Part shown: positions 37,749 through 46,251 of the stretch, piece by piece
How positions within the stretch are numbered: position 1 is the stretch's first letter
Layout: each line of letters starts with the position of its first letter
Assembly (NCBI RefSeq): GCF_007680605.1
Contig: NZ_VEIO01000001.1
Span: forward strand, 3,167,276-3,231,275
Reading direction: 5' to 3'
DNA length: 64,000 nt
Source of the DNA: Paenibacillus xylanexedens
GTDB taxonomy: Bacteria; Bacillota; Bacilli; Paenibacillales; Paenibacillaceae
Program-made: the position numbers and the translations under genes
The notes under the pieces: generated by a model
The model's input: only the letters and a program-made list of their open reading frames with translations
What the model was told of the DNA's origin: nothing
Database searches by the model: none

Positions 37749-38720
37749 CTATAAAGCCTCTTCATCTTTATAGTGCTCCAACCATTCCAAAAGTTGTTTG
37801 CGAATCTCTCTCCGATACTCGCGAGGTTCAAGTACCTCAGCTTCAGCACCGAACTGATATAACCATTGCAAAAATTCACGACTGCTGTTCAGTGTTACTT
37901 CAAATAACAAACCACCATCCATAAGATCTGTCATTCGTGGACGAACAAACATCTCTTCTTCTTTTATGTAAGGGGCCACCTTTTCGGAGAATCTCACCTT
38001 AAAATGAATATGCTCGTCCCCTCGGTCAACAGACCAAGTATTCTTCATATACTGAGTGATATTGAAGTCGCCCATATCAAATGCAACATTGGTTCGCGTT
38101 ACATCCAGAAAGCGGCTAATGCGAAACAGTCGAACTTTCTGCTGTAGATGGCAGTACCCAATCAGATAAAATCTTTGGTCACGCGGTACGAGATAATAGG
38201 GGTCTATTTGCCTGAGCGTAATCTCGTTATCGGTGAGCGTATGATATTGAGTTTGAATCGTCCGTCCATCTAAAATCGCTTCAATAATGGGAATTAACAA
38301 GTTTGGATCCTTTCCCTCTTCACGGTAAGCAGGTATTCCCATCCGAATAATGCCTGCAATATTTTCCACAATTTCACTGTTCCTTGTTTTTAGTTTGGTA
38401 TGTGCCGATATAACCTTATCAAATGCTGAATCAAATTCAGCAGGTAATTTTGTAGTATCGACTAAGGCCGGAAGCATGCAGAAAAGCATAGCTTCCTGTT
38501 CGGTAAAATCTAAAGGATACATGGCAAAATCACCGATAAATCGATAACCCTTTCCATATCCTTCGTTCATTATGGGAGCAACCCTGTCCAAAATCCTGAG
38601 ATCGCGATAGATTGTGCGCACCGTAGTACCACATTTCAGCGCCAATTCCTTTGCAGAGATTCCGGGATTAGCTTGTATAGCCTGAAGTATACGCAGCAGA
38701 CGAATTAATTTCTCTGTCAT
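37749..38720 (-). CDS. WYL-domain transcriptional regulator
   Basis: This 323-residue regulator has a winged helix at the N-terminus (SAKELALKCGTTVRTIYRDLRILDRVAPI) and a WYL domain in the second half (IDPYYLVPRDQRFYLIGYCHLQQKVRLFRISR), followed by the C-terminal WCX region (FSEKVAPYIKEEEMF, LEVTLN-like strand). WYL proteins bind nucleotides or single-stranded DNA and often govern DNA damage or defence genes. It is cotranscribed with the HIRAN-like gene. The interval 38721-38951 is AT-rich and holds no other gene. Confidence 0.9.
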   Translation of the reverse strand: MTEKLIRLLRILQAIQANPGISAKELALKCGTTVRTIYRDLRILDRVAPIMNEGYGKGYRFIGDFAMYPLDFTEQEAMLFCMLPALVDTTKLPAEFDSAFDKVISAHTKLKTRNSEIVENIAGIIRMGIPAYREEGKDPNLLIPIIEAILDGRTIQTQYHTLTDNEITLRQIDPYYLVPRDQRFYLIGYCHLQQKVRLFRISRFLDVTRTNVAFDMGDFNITQYMKNTWSVDRGDEHIHFKVRFSEKVAPYIKEEEMFVRPRMTDLMDGGLLFEVTLNSSREFLQWLYQFGAEAEVLEPREYRREIRKQLLEWLEHYKDEEAL

Positions 38721-38951
38721 GTAGTTTCTCCCCTTCGATATTTTATCGGCAAGGAAAACTAGTTCCTTTAGTTCATATCTAAATCTTTAGTCCCAAATAT
38801 TTTTTCGCAATTTCACCTTTTATTCATAGTCCAATTGCACTTTTCCCCTCTCTAAATATACATTCTCTTACTTGCTTGCGTAAATTAATAACCCAAAATC
38901 TGATTTTCCTAAGCCTGAAAGCCTATACAAATATCTAAAAAAAATACAAAA

Positions 38952-38983
38952 AAAGCCCTATCTCCCGAAGAGAAAGGGCTTTA
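38952..38983 (-). terminator. Terminator after the 39008-39526 gene
   Basis: AAAGCCCT-TTCTC / GAGA-TAGGGCTTT is followed by TTTTTGTATTTTTT on the minus strand. Confidence 0.85.
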
Positions 38984-39007
38984 AAGTTCTATTACATTCT
39001 TATATGT

Positions 39008-39526
39008 TTATTCATGCACCATGACCAATCTATTCAAAACATGCAACATATGATCACATAATACCGGAATATCGTGCATCTGCTCCTCGTTCACCTTCCG
39101 ATCAAAATAGACACTGGCAGAAACGTTGAAGGATACCGGAGCTTCTCCAAAAAGATAGTGGATATGCTGCACTATTCGCTGATCGGGCCAATTTTCCTGC
39201 ATAACCGACTGGACGTCGTGACAACCTGGCTCCAGTTCTTTGGTTACCCACGCAAAGCGGAGCTCGAGTTCACAGCCGGGATGATTGCCTGGGGTCTCCA
39301 GAATCTCTGCGGCTATAGCCTGTAGCGAACTTTTCAGTACCACTTCAGCAGTCACAGCAGTATGATCTCTCAGGCAGAACTGCAAGGAGAATTCTCGGGA
39401 CATGCTTGCCATTTCTAATTGATCCCTGCGATGGGTAATGTGAATGCTCTCATCCAGATTGTCCAGGTCATAGAGGTAATTCTCGAAGGCTACTTTTAAA
39501 TTATCGTATACGGTGGGGTCAAACAT
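39008..39526 (-). CDS. Conserved hypothetical protein
   Basis: This cytosolic protein of about 172 residues starts MFDPTVYDNLKVAFENYLYD. It has no signal, helix or metal motif that I recognise. The middle is beta-rich (MSREFSLQFCLRDHTAVTAEVVL) and the end (VNEEQMHDIPVLCDHMLHVLNRL) is helical. The start is unsure: the frame reaches 39556 with a weak SD, while ATG 39526 lies 9 nt behind AGG and matches the kind of N-terminus seen in related small proteins. It has its own terminator, so it is probably monocistronic. Confidence 0.65.
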   Translation of the reverse strand: MFDPTVYDNLKVAFENYLYDLDNLDESIHITHRRDQLEMASMSREFSLQFCLRDHTAVTAEVVLKSSLQAIAAEILETPGNHPGCELELRFAWVTKELEPGCHDVQSVMQENWPDQRIVQHIHYLFGEAPVSFNVSASVYFDRKVNEEQMHDIPVLCDHMLHVLNRLVMVHE

Positions 39527-39601
39527 AGGGCAAACCTGCTTTCTTTTCGATTTCATCTGTCTTCACGTTGTACCACAAATGTGACCCTTAAATCCATATG
39601 A

Positions 39602-39634
39602 AAAAGCCCAGCCCACAGAAGTGGACTGAGCTTG
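39602..39634 (-). terminator. Terminator after rplY
   Basis: CAAGCTCAGTCCAC-TTCT-GTGGGCTGGGCTT is followed by TTTCATATGG on the minus strand. Confidence 0.8.
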
Positions 39635-39675
39635 GAACTGATTTAACGCGGAATTCTGAAAATTCCAGCGTTCGC

Positions 39676-40308
39676 CTATTCTTCTGCAGATTGAGCCTCT
39701 TCTGCTTCAGGAGCTGCTTCATCGGCTGAGGCAGTTGGTTCCTCCTCAACGGCTTGCGGCGGCATAACCGAAGCCACGATAGAATCTGGTGATGTCACGA
39801 GCGTTAAACCTTTATCCAGTTTAATATCGCCTGCTGTCAAGCGGTCGCCAATTTCTAGACCACTGACGTCAACTTCGATCGAAGTTGGCAGATCTGCTGG
39901 CAAACCTTCAACCTCCAGTTGCGTTTCTTGCGTCTGGAAGACACCGCCTGCTTTGGAACCAGCAGCAGTACCTTGGAAATCGATCGATACGCTAACGCTA
40001 ATCGGTTTATTTTTTGAAATTTGCAAAAAGTCAACATGTAGCAGACGTCCGTTACGCTCCTGCTGATCCTTGATCAGTACAGGAACGGTTTTTCCGCCCT
40101 CCACATTAAGGTTAAACATCTCGGAGCGGCCTGTACGAGCCACTTTCAGCATTTCTTTTTCATCCACATGTATGGCGGCGCCTTCTTGTCCTGGTCCGTA
40201 TACTACGGCAGGAACTCGTCCACCTTGTCTTAACAGGCGCAGTGCTGCACCTTTCTTTTCCGTTCTTGGCGTTGCTGTAAGTTGAGCCATTTTTCCGTTG
40301 GATTTCAT
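39676..40308 (-). CDS. rplY: Ribosomal protein L25 / general stress protein Ctc
   Basis: This 210-residue protein has the L25 domain first (about residues 7-97: RTEKKGAALRLLRQGGRVPAVVYG, LKVARTGRSEMFNL, HVDFLQISKNKPI). The TL5/Ctc C-terminal beta domain follows (LEVEGLPADLPTSIEVDVSGLE) and an acidic tail of about 25 residues (Glu/Ala-rich). It binds 5S rRNA on the large subunit. GAAGGAGG is 10 nt before ATG 40308. Upstream there is a direct repeat GGCCATAT (40399-40406, 40411-40418), meaning unknown. It is monocistronic with its own terminator. Confidence 0.95.
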   Translation of the reverse strand: MKSNGKMAQLTATPRTEKKGAALRLLRQGGRVPAVVYGPGQEGAAIHVDEKEMLKVARTGRSEMFNLNVEGGKTVPVLIKDQQERNGRLLHVDFLQISKNKPISVSVSIDFQGTAAGSKAGGVFQTQETQLEVEGLPADLPTSIEVDVSGLEIGDRLTAGDIKLDKGLTLVTSPDSIVASVMPPQAVEEEPTASADEAAPEAEEAQSAEE

Positions 40309-40374
40309 GGTTGAACATCCTCCTTCAAGGGATCCCTACTTTGGTTTGTTGGCAAGCTCTACGGCTTCTCTCAT

Positions 40375-40394
40375 AGACCGAAACGGTCTTTTTT
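40375..40394 (+). terminator. Small plus-strand hairpin with T-run in rplY upstream region
   Basis: AGACCG-AAA-CGGTCT-TTTTT has terminator shape on the plus strand, where no gene precedes it. It could end an antisense transcript over the rplY start or be incidental. Confidence 0.3.
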
Positions 40395-40510
40395 CTGAGG
40401 CCATATGTTGGGCCATATCTATATTTACCCCAATGATCCAGCATCTAAAACATAAAGCTGGAGATTTTTATCCTTTTTTTGTAATTATATGTGTTTTGGA
40501 GTATAAGAAA

Positions 40511-40533
40511 ACAGCCGGAATTCCTTCCGACTG
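40511..40533 (-). terminator. Terminator after the first pullulanase gene
   Basis: CAGTCGGAA-GGAA-TTCCGGCTG is followed by TTTTCTT on the minus strand. Confidence 0.7.
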
Positions 40534-40599
40534 TAAGATTGGTAGTGCTTGGAGTGATGAAACGAATTTCCTGTCCAAAACATTACAGAGTAGCACAGA

Positions 40600-43476
40600 T
40601 CATGCACTGTTCAGATCATCCTTTTCAGGATTTGCTCGCACAATCTGCATATCGTCTGACCCACTTTGCACCATAATCTGCACGTCACCGTCCTCAGGCA
40701 TGATATCTACATAGCGATCTCCGCAAGTGTCCTTGGCCTCCCACTCATTCAGCCTGATGACAAAACCCAGATGATGCAAACCGGGAGCTACGCGGAACCG
40801 TGCTTCTGCAACGTTGCCTGCCCGCTCCAAGCGAATGGCTCCATCCTCCATACCCGTTCCCCATACCCAAACATCCCAGCCATCATAACAGCCATCAACT
40901 CGCTCGTAACAGATGGTTACGGTTCGTGACAGGTATCTGTGAACCGTAACCGCATATGCCGCACGAATGGAGCCTACTTCTGCGATGATCATGGACTTCC
41001 CCGAAGTCAGCGCCCTCACGATTCCCGCGTGGCTTACAGCAGCTACATCCGAATGAACTGAACTCCAGCGAATATGAGCATCTGTAAGGGGTTGCCCATA
41101 TTGATCCAGCACCAACGCACGAAAACGACTAACTCGAGTTGTATATAGCACTGGTTCACCTATGATCTCGATTCGCTCAGCGTAGCGGATATCAACCTGA
41201 ACGGTACAAGACGTTGTGATCGAACCGACACTTGCCGTGATTGACACTACACCACGACTCAACATACGAATAGTGCCATCTTTTTCTATATGGACCATGT
41301 CTGGATCAGAAGAGTTCCATACCACAGGTACATTTTCCAATACATTGCCGATATGATCCCTCACCGTTGCTCGTAGCTGAGAAGTTTCCTGCGGAGCAAA
41401 TACCCTGCGCGGAAGAACGATTTCCAGTGCAGCCGGTTCTGACTGGGTGGTAAGCTCCTTGTCGTACAGAACCATAAGCGACCAACGTTCCACCTGAACC
41501 TCGCCGGTAACCGTCTCGATCACGTCGGTTCCAGCGGTATGATGATTTACAACAACCTTCCATTCCCCCTCATCTAGGTGTATGGTCTGAGGTTCCTCTG
41601 AGCCGTTATAAATGATCATAATCCGATGCCATGAATCTTCGTTTGCTCCATGTTCAAGAACATACGCAACAACGTTTCCCTCCATCCGAATGAAGCGAAG
41701 ATGTCTGCGAACCTGTTCGGCCTCCATCATACGGAACGCCGGATGGGTGCGCCGCAAGTGAATCAGCCCACGGTAATAGTCAAAAACAGGTCTGAATCGG
41801 GCTTTATTGGCCCAAGTGATCGTATTTACCGCATCACCGCTTCGATAACTGTTATGATCTCCAGCCTTGGATCTTAACATCTCATCACCGGCATGTAGAA
41901 ATGGTATTCCCTGTGAAGTAAGCAGGATGCCCGATGCAAGAAGGGAACGGCGAACCATTTCATTATGCAATACATCTGCTTCATCGACATATCGATACGG
42001 ATCTGAAGCCTTAACCGCCGACTCGGCACTGCCCCCCTCCACAGGCTGTCCGTCTTTCCATACAGGAAAGCCCAAATCATGTCGAAGATGGAGCGAGGTA
42101 GCCATTTTATCCCAGAGGTTCAGGTTATCATGAGCGGTCACATAATTAACGGTTTCGGCGGGGGATGAGGCGAAGTCATCCAGTGCTCCTGCGACACCTT
42201 TGCCAATTTCATATTCCAAGCCGCCGGCACCTGTCACGAATCCTCTACCGCTATCGTCACTGTCCCCTTTAATCGCACCGCGAAAATGATCATTGAATAC
42301 AGCAAATCCTTTGCCTCTTTGTGTTCCCTTCAGGGTTTGACGGCCCAGCGGAGAGTCGCCTCCCATCCACGGCTCTCCATAGATCAGAAAGGTAGGGTCT
42401 ATCTCTTCTTTTAACTGACGAGTAAGCTCACTCATCGTATCCAGATCAATCAGTGCCATCAGATCAAACCGGAATCCGTCAATATGATATTCTTCTGCCC
42501 AATAGCGTAAGGAATCCAGAATATATTTTCGTACCATAGGACGTTCTGTTGCCAGTTCATTACCTACACCTGAACCGTTGCTCAGTGTACCGTCTTCATA
42601 ATAACGATAGAAGTAACCTGGCACGATTCGCTCAAAAGGGCCTTTTTCCACACTGTACGTATGGTTGTACACGACATCAAGCACAACACGGATTCCTTGC
42701 TGATGCAAGGACTGAATCATCGCTTTGAACTCCCGAATACGAACAGCAGGATCTCGTGGATTCGTCGAATAGGAACCCTCAGGCACATTATAGTGTTGCG
42801 GATCATAGCCCCAGTTATAGGGTACTTTGGCTGTTGGATCGGTGTTCGCTACTGCGAGTTCATTTACCGTCTGGTAATCGGCCACAGGCAGCAGATGTAC
42901 ATGGGTAATCCCCAGTTCAACCAGATGATCGACGCCAATTCGATTGCCTGCCTCATCGGTAAGCCCGGTAGCCGTAAAAGCCATATACTTTCCTTTGTAC
43001 GGAAGTTCGGCCTGAGGATCGGAAGAGAAGTCTCGTACGTGCAGTTCATAGATTATCGCATCAACCGGGCTTACAAAGGCGGGCTTTACATCTTGATCCC
43101 ATCCTTCTGGATCAGTCCTATTCAGATCAATGATCGCCGTCCGCTGCCCATTGGCTGTAACTGCTCTGGCATAAGGGTCCGCTACTATTTCTACCTCTTG
43201 ATCATGATGAACGATGCGATACATATAAAAGTGTCCTGCCCAGTCGCCCGAAAGAGTCCGTTGCCAGATCCCATCCGGGTCACGTGTCATCTCAAATGCC
43301 TGACCATCCTCATGATGGGTAACCTCGCCAAGATCGTTATACTCCCCCTCATTTTCAAAAACGAATATATGGACCAACTGTGCTGTAGGCGCCCATACTT
43401 TGAACGTACTCGCAGCACTGGTATAAGTTAAGCCAAGATCGTTGCCTTCATAACAAAAAGAAGTCCATTCGGGCAT
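40600..43476 (-). CDS. Type I pullulanase with Ig-like and CBM41-like domains
   Basis: This 958-residue GH13 debranching enzyme cleaves alpha-1,6 bonds in pullulan/glycogen. An N-terminal CBM48-like domain (TFKVWAPTAQLVHIFVF) is followed by the pullulanase motif YNWGYDP near residue 220, nucleophile Asp in IDGFRFDLM near 335, acid Glu in IYGEPW near 368 and TAHDNLNLWDK near 450. About residues 660-850 carry two Big_2-like domains (VVWNSSDPDMVHIEKDGTI; IRWSSVHSDVAAVSHAGIV). The last 90 residues (WDVWVWGTGMEDG, LGFVIRLNEWEAKD) look like CBM41. No signal peptide is present. ATG 43476 lies behind GGTGGG. Confidence 0.9.
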   Translation of the reverse strand: MPEWTSFCYEGNDLGLTYTSAASTFKVWAPTAQLVHIFVFENEGEYNDLGEVTHHEDGQAFEMTRDPDGIWQRTLSGDWAGHFYMYRIVHHDQEVEIVADPYARAVTANGQRTAIIDLNRTDPEGWDQDVKPAFVSPVDAIIYELHVRDFSSDPQAELPYKGKYMAFTATGLTDEAGNRIGVDHLVELGITHVHLLPVADYQTVNELAVANTDPTAKVPYNWGYDPQHYNVPEGSYSTNPRDPAVRIREFKAMIQSLHQQGIRVVLDVVYNHTYSVEKGPFERIVPGYFYRYYEDGTLSNGSGVGNELATERPMVRKYILDSLRYWAEEYHIDGFRFDLMALIDLDTMSELTRQLKEEIDPTFLIYGEPWMGGDSPLGRQTLKGTQRGKGFAVFNDHFRGAIKGDSDDSGRGFVTGAGGLEYEIGKGVAGALDDFASSPAETVNYVTAHDNLNLWDKMATSLHLRHDLGFPVWKDGQPVEGGSAESAVKASDPYRYVDEADVLHNEMVRRSLLASGILLTSQGIPFLHAGDEMLRSKAGDHNSYRSGDAVNTITWANKARFRPVFDYYRGLIHLRRTHPAFRMMEAEQVRRHLRFIRMEGNVVAYVLEHGANEDSWHRIMIIYNGSEEPQTIHLDEGEWKVVVNHHTAGTDVIETVTGEVQVERWSLMVLYDKELTTQSEPAALEIVLPRRVFAPQETSQLRATVRDHIGNVLENVPVVWNSSDPDMVHIEKDGTIRMLSRGVVSITASVGSITTSCTVQVDIRYAERIEIIGEPVLYTTRVSRFRALVLDQYGQPLTDAHIRWSSVHSDVAAVSHAGIVRALTSGKSMIIAEVGSIRAAYAVTVHRYLSRTVTICYERVDGCYDGWDVWVWGTGMEDGAIRLERAGNVAEARFRVAPGLHHLGFVIRLNEWEAKDTCGDRYVDIMPEDGDVQIMVQSGSDDMQIVRANPEKDDLNSA

Positions 43477-43517
43477 CGTTCCCACCGCCTTTATTTCCTA
43501 AATTTCGTATTGTCCCG

Positions 43518-43546
43518 ATGTTACGAAGTGGGACGCATTTTGTCAA
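43518..43546 (-). promoter_or_regulatory. Sigma-A promoter for the first pullulanase gene
   Basis: TTGACA (43546-43541) and TAACAT (43523-43518) are 17 nt apart, ending about 40 nt before the start codon. Confidence 0.65.
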
Positions 43547-43668
43547 CCCGGGGTTGTCTGTACTCAACATATCGGTTAGTTCCAAACAATTGATGAGCAA
43601 TCGCTTTCATCTATCATATGTAAACAAGCGCAGCGGTTGACAATGTATGTACCTATAGAATCAAAAAA

Positions 43669-43697
43669 ACACCCTCTTTGATATCAAAGAGAGTGTT
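43669..43697. terminator. Terminator after the second pullulanase gene
   Basis: AACACTCTCTTTGA and TCAAAGAGGGTGTT pair, and TTTTTTGATTC follows on the minus strand. Confidence 0.85.
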
Positions 43698-43797
43698 CGA
43701 CTGTATGACTTTTAAATTGAAATACATCGTTACGGCTTACTGCCCTGTTGTTGCTTATAGCAGACCTATTCCCCCCCTTGTGCAAGCCTGATTTTTT

Positions 43798-46020
43798 TCA
43801 AGAAGACTGCGAAAACAATACAGTCATGGATAACATGCTGACCTGTACTTGATTGCTGCTATCGGCTTGGTTGTTGCTACTCTCTTGATTGTCTGAGCTA
43901 TTCTGGGCGCTCTTCTTGCTATGCAAAGTGCTCTGAGTGTTCTGAGTGTTCTGAGTGTTCTGATCGTGGATGTTATTGTTGCCCTCCACTTTTTCTGTAA
44001 CCTCGATGGTGCGAAGCGTATTTACACCAGCCTGTCCATCTTCAACAACCACTCCCCATTTGCCTGATGGAATAGAGACCATATGTGACTCTTTGGTAGC
44101 ATTATAGATTACGATAATTCGTTTCCATGCATCATTCACGGCTACGCCCTGTAGCTCGAATGCTAAAAGTCCTTTATCTTTTTGTAAAAGTCGAACATGC
44201 TTCTCAATCGCTTCGCGTGTACGCAGGCGAAAAGCAGGATGCTCCCGCCGCAGACGAATCAACCCCCGGTAATAGTCGAATACCGCCTTAAATCGTTGCT
44301 TCTGATCCCAATGTATGGCGTTGACCACATCTCCACTCTCATGGCTGTTAGCATCCCCGTATTTACTTCGTAACATCTCATCGCCCGCCGCAATCAGCGG
44401 AACACCTTGTGAGGTCAGTACAATACCGTTTGCAAGAAGGCAGCGCCTAACGGTTTCATTTCCGAGCACATGCGCTGCATCGATCTGAAGATATGGATCA
44501 GCCTGTCGCACAGCCTCTTCAACATTGTCGAATCCCCGGATACTCCCATCCTCATCATACGTCAGAAAGCCCAGCTTATCTTGTAACCCTTGCGTGCGCG
44601 CCACCTTATCCCACAGATTAAGATTGTCATGTACGGTTACATAATTAATGGTCTCAGCGGGTCCTTCCGTAAAATCATGAATAGAACCTTGCACGCCTGT
44701 CCATAACTCCCCTTCTTTCCCGTCTTCACCTGTTGCAAAGCCTTTTCCGTCCCCATCACTGTCTCCTTTAATGACACCACGAAAATTATCGTTAAACACG
44801 GCAAATCCTGCTCCCCGCTGTGTTCCTTTCAAGGTCATCTCATTACCCAATGGAGATTCCATAGCTCCCCAAGGTTCGCCGTAAAACAAGATGGAAGGGG
44901 ATACCTGATTATGAAGCTCCGATGCGAGCTGTTTCATCGTGGTAACATCGATCAGCCCCATCAGATCAAAACGAAAACCGTCCACATGATATTCCTCTGC
45001 CCAGAACCGCACCGAATCGATGATAAATTTGCGAACCATAGCTCGTTCTGTTGCTACTTCATTGCCTGTGCCTGAACCGTTACTGTACGTTCCATCGGCA
45101 TGCTGACGATAATAATACCCGGGAACCAGCTTCTCAAATGAACTCTCGGCTGTATCAAACGTGTGGTTGTACACGACATCCATAATGACACCTATCCCTT
45201 TACGATGAAGTGCAAGCACCATGGACTTGAATTCACGAATTCGCGTCTCAGGTTCATCTGCGCGGGATGCATATGAGCCTTCCGGAACATTGTAATGCAG
45301 CGGATCATAACCCCAATTATAGTTAGAAGCTTCCTTAGGATCATCATCTACATTCGCCTCGTCTACCGTAGCAAAATCAAATACAGGCAACAGGTGTACA
45401 TGCGTAATGCCCAGCTCAATCAAATGATCGACTCCAAGCGTATTGCCTGCTACATCTCGAAGCCCGGTCTCGGTGAACGCCAGATACTTTCCTTTGTTCG
45501 CAATCCCGGAAGAAGCATGAACGGAGAAATCCCGAACATGTAGCTCATACAGGACAGCATCCGTGGGATGACTCAATACGGGACGTTCATCCTGTTGCCA
45601 GCCCTCAGGGTGAGTCTCTTGCATGTCCACAATAACGCCCATCTCTCCGTTCATGGTTACGGCCCGCGCGTAAGGATCAACCGCGATTGTTGAAGCTCCA
45701 TCGGCAAAAGTTGGCTTGAACATATAGCGATAACCTCGTAAATCTCCTTCCACTTCTATAACCCACACACCCTGTTCACCGGAATGCATTGAAATAGCGC
45801 TTTGCTTCAATGCGTTCGGGAAGTCATCGGGACTTCCACCTGTGAGGGGTGGATACAGAACTAGTTCCATTTGAATCGCGGTTGGAGACCAAACTTTGAA
45901 GGAACAGAAGTTCGGTTGAATGGTAACCCCCAGGTCCGCCCCTTCATATGTACTGGTGATCGAAGCTATGTCTGTTTTCCGGGTGATTTGCTGTTGCTGT
46001 TGCTGAGTATCATCAATCAT
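43798..46020 (-). CDS. Type I pullulanase, second copy
   Basis: This 740-residue GH13 enzyme is closely related to the adjacent one. It has FKVWSPTAIQMELVLYPP, YNWGYDPLHYNVPEGSY, nucleophile VDGFRFDLMGLID, acid LFYGEPWGAMESP and TVHDNLNLWDK. It lacks the Ig and CBM41 domains. The final beta-sandwich domain is interrupted by a low-complexity stretch of about 45 residues rich in Asn, Gln and Ser (QNTQNTQNTQ, QESSNNQADSS), encoded by 9-bp DNA repeats; the sandwich then finishes with VSMLSMTVLFSQSS. The N-terminus has a Gln run. No signal peptide. AGAGGGGAAC precedes ATG 46020. Confidence 0.93.
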   Translation of the reverse strand: MIDDTQQQQQQITRKTDIASITSTYEGADLGVTIQPNFCSFKVWSPTAIQMELVLYPPLTGGSPDDFPNALKQSAISMHSGEQGVWVIEVEGDLRGYRYMFKPTFADGASTIAVDPYARAVTMNGEMGVIVDMQETHPEGWQQDERPVLSHPTDAVLYELHVRDFSVHASSGIANKGKYLAFTETGLRDVAGNTLGVDHLIELGITHVHLLPVFDFATVDEANVDDDPKEASNYNWGYDPLHYNVPEGSYASRADEPETRIREFKSMVLALHRKGIGVIMDVVYNHTFDTAESSFEKLVPGYYYRQHADGTYSNGSGTGNEVATERAMVRKFIIDSVRFWAEEYHVDGFRFDLMGLIDVTTMKQLASELHNQVSPSILFYGEPWGAMESPLGNEMTLKGTQRGAGFAVFNDNFRGVIKGDSDGDGKGFATGEDGKEGELWTGVQGSIHDFTEGPAETINYVTVHDNLNLWDKVARTQGLQDKLGFLTYDEDGSIRGFDNVEEAVRQADPYLQIDAAHVLGNETVRRCLLANGIVLTSQGVPLIAAGDEMLRSKYGDANSHESGDVVNAIHWDQKQRFKAVFDYYRGLIRLRREHPAFRLRTREAIEKHVRLLQKDKGLLAFELQGVAVNDAWKRIIVIYNATKESHMVSIPSGKWGVVVEDGQAGVNTLRTIEVTEKVEGNNNIHDQNTQNTQNTQSTLHSKKSAQNSSDNQESSNNQADSSNQVQVSMLSMTVLFSQSS

Positions 46021-46168
46021 ATTTGTTCCCCTCTCGGTGAGCGTAGTAAGTTAGTCATCTAATACGGAATGTAGAGCGCAGTATGCAGGATGTGTAACGA
46101 AAATTGAAAAGTGCTCTTTACCCTTTATACCCGTTCATCGGATCAAGCATAATCTGCCTATACAAAAA

Positions 46169-46210
46169 AAGAAGTAGCCGTGACGCAGACTCACATCACG
46201 GCTACTTCTT
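46169..46210 (-). terminator. Terminator after the Ig-like secreted protein gene
   Basis: AAGAAGTAGCCGTGA and TCACGGCTACTTCTT pair with a 12-nt loop, followed by TTTTTGTATAGG on the minus strand. Confidence 0.9.
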
Positions 46211-46251
46211 ATATAAAGCTTCTGCTTTTATCTCAAACCCGTCGTTTCTCT

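Noticed and set aside
42661..43431. 256-codon plus-strand frame opposite the first pullulanase
   Set aside because: Antisense shadow of a certain GH13 gene, with composition typical of a complementary frame.
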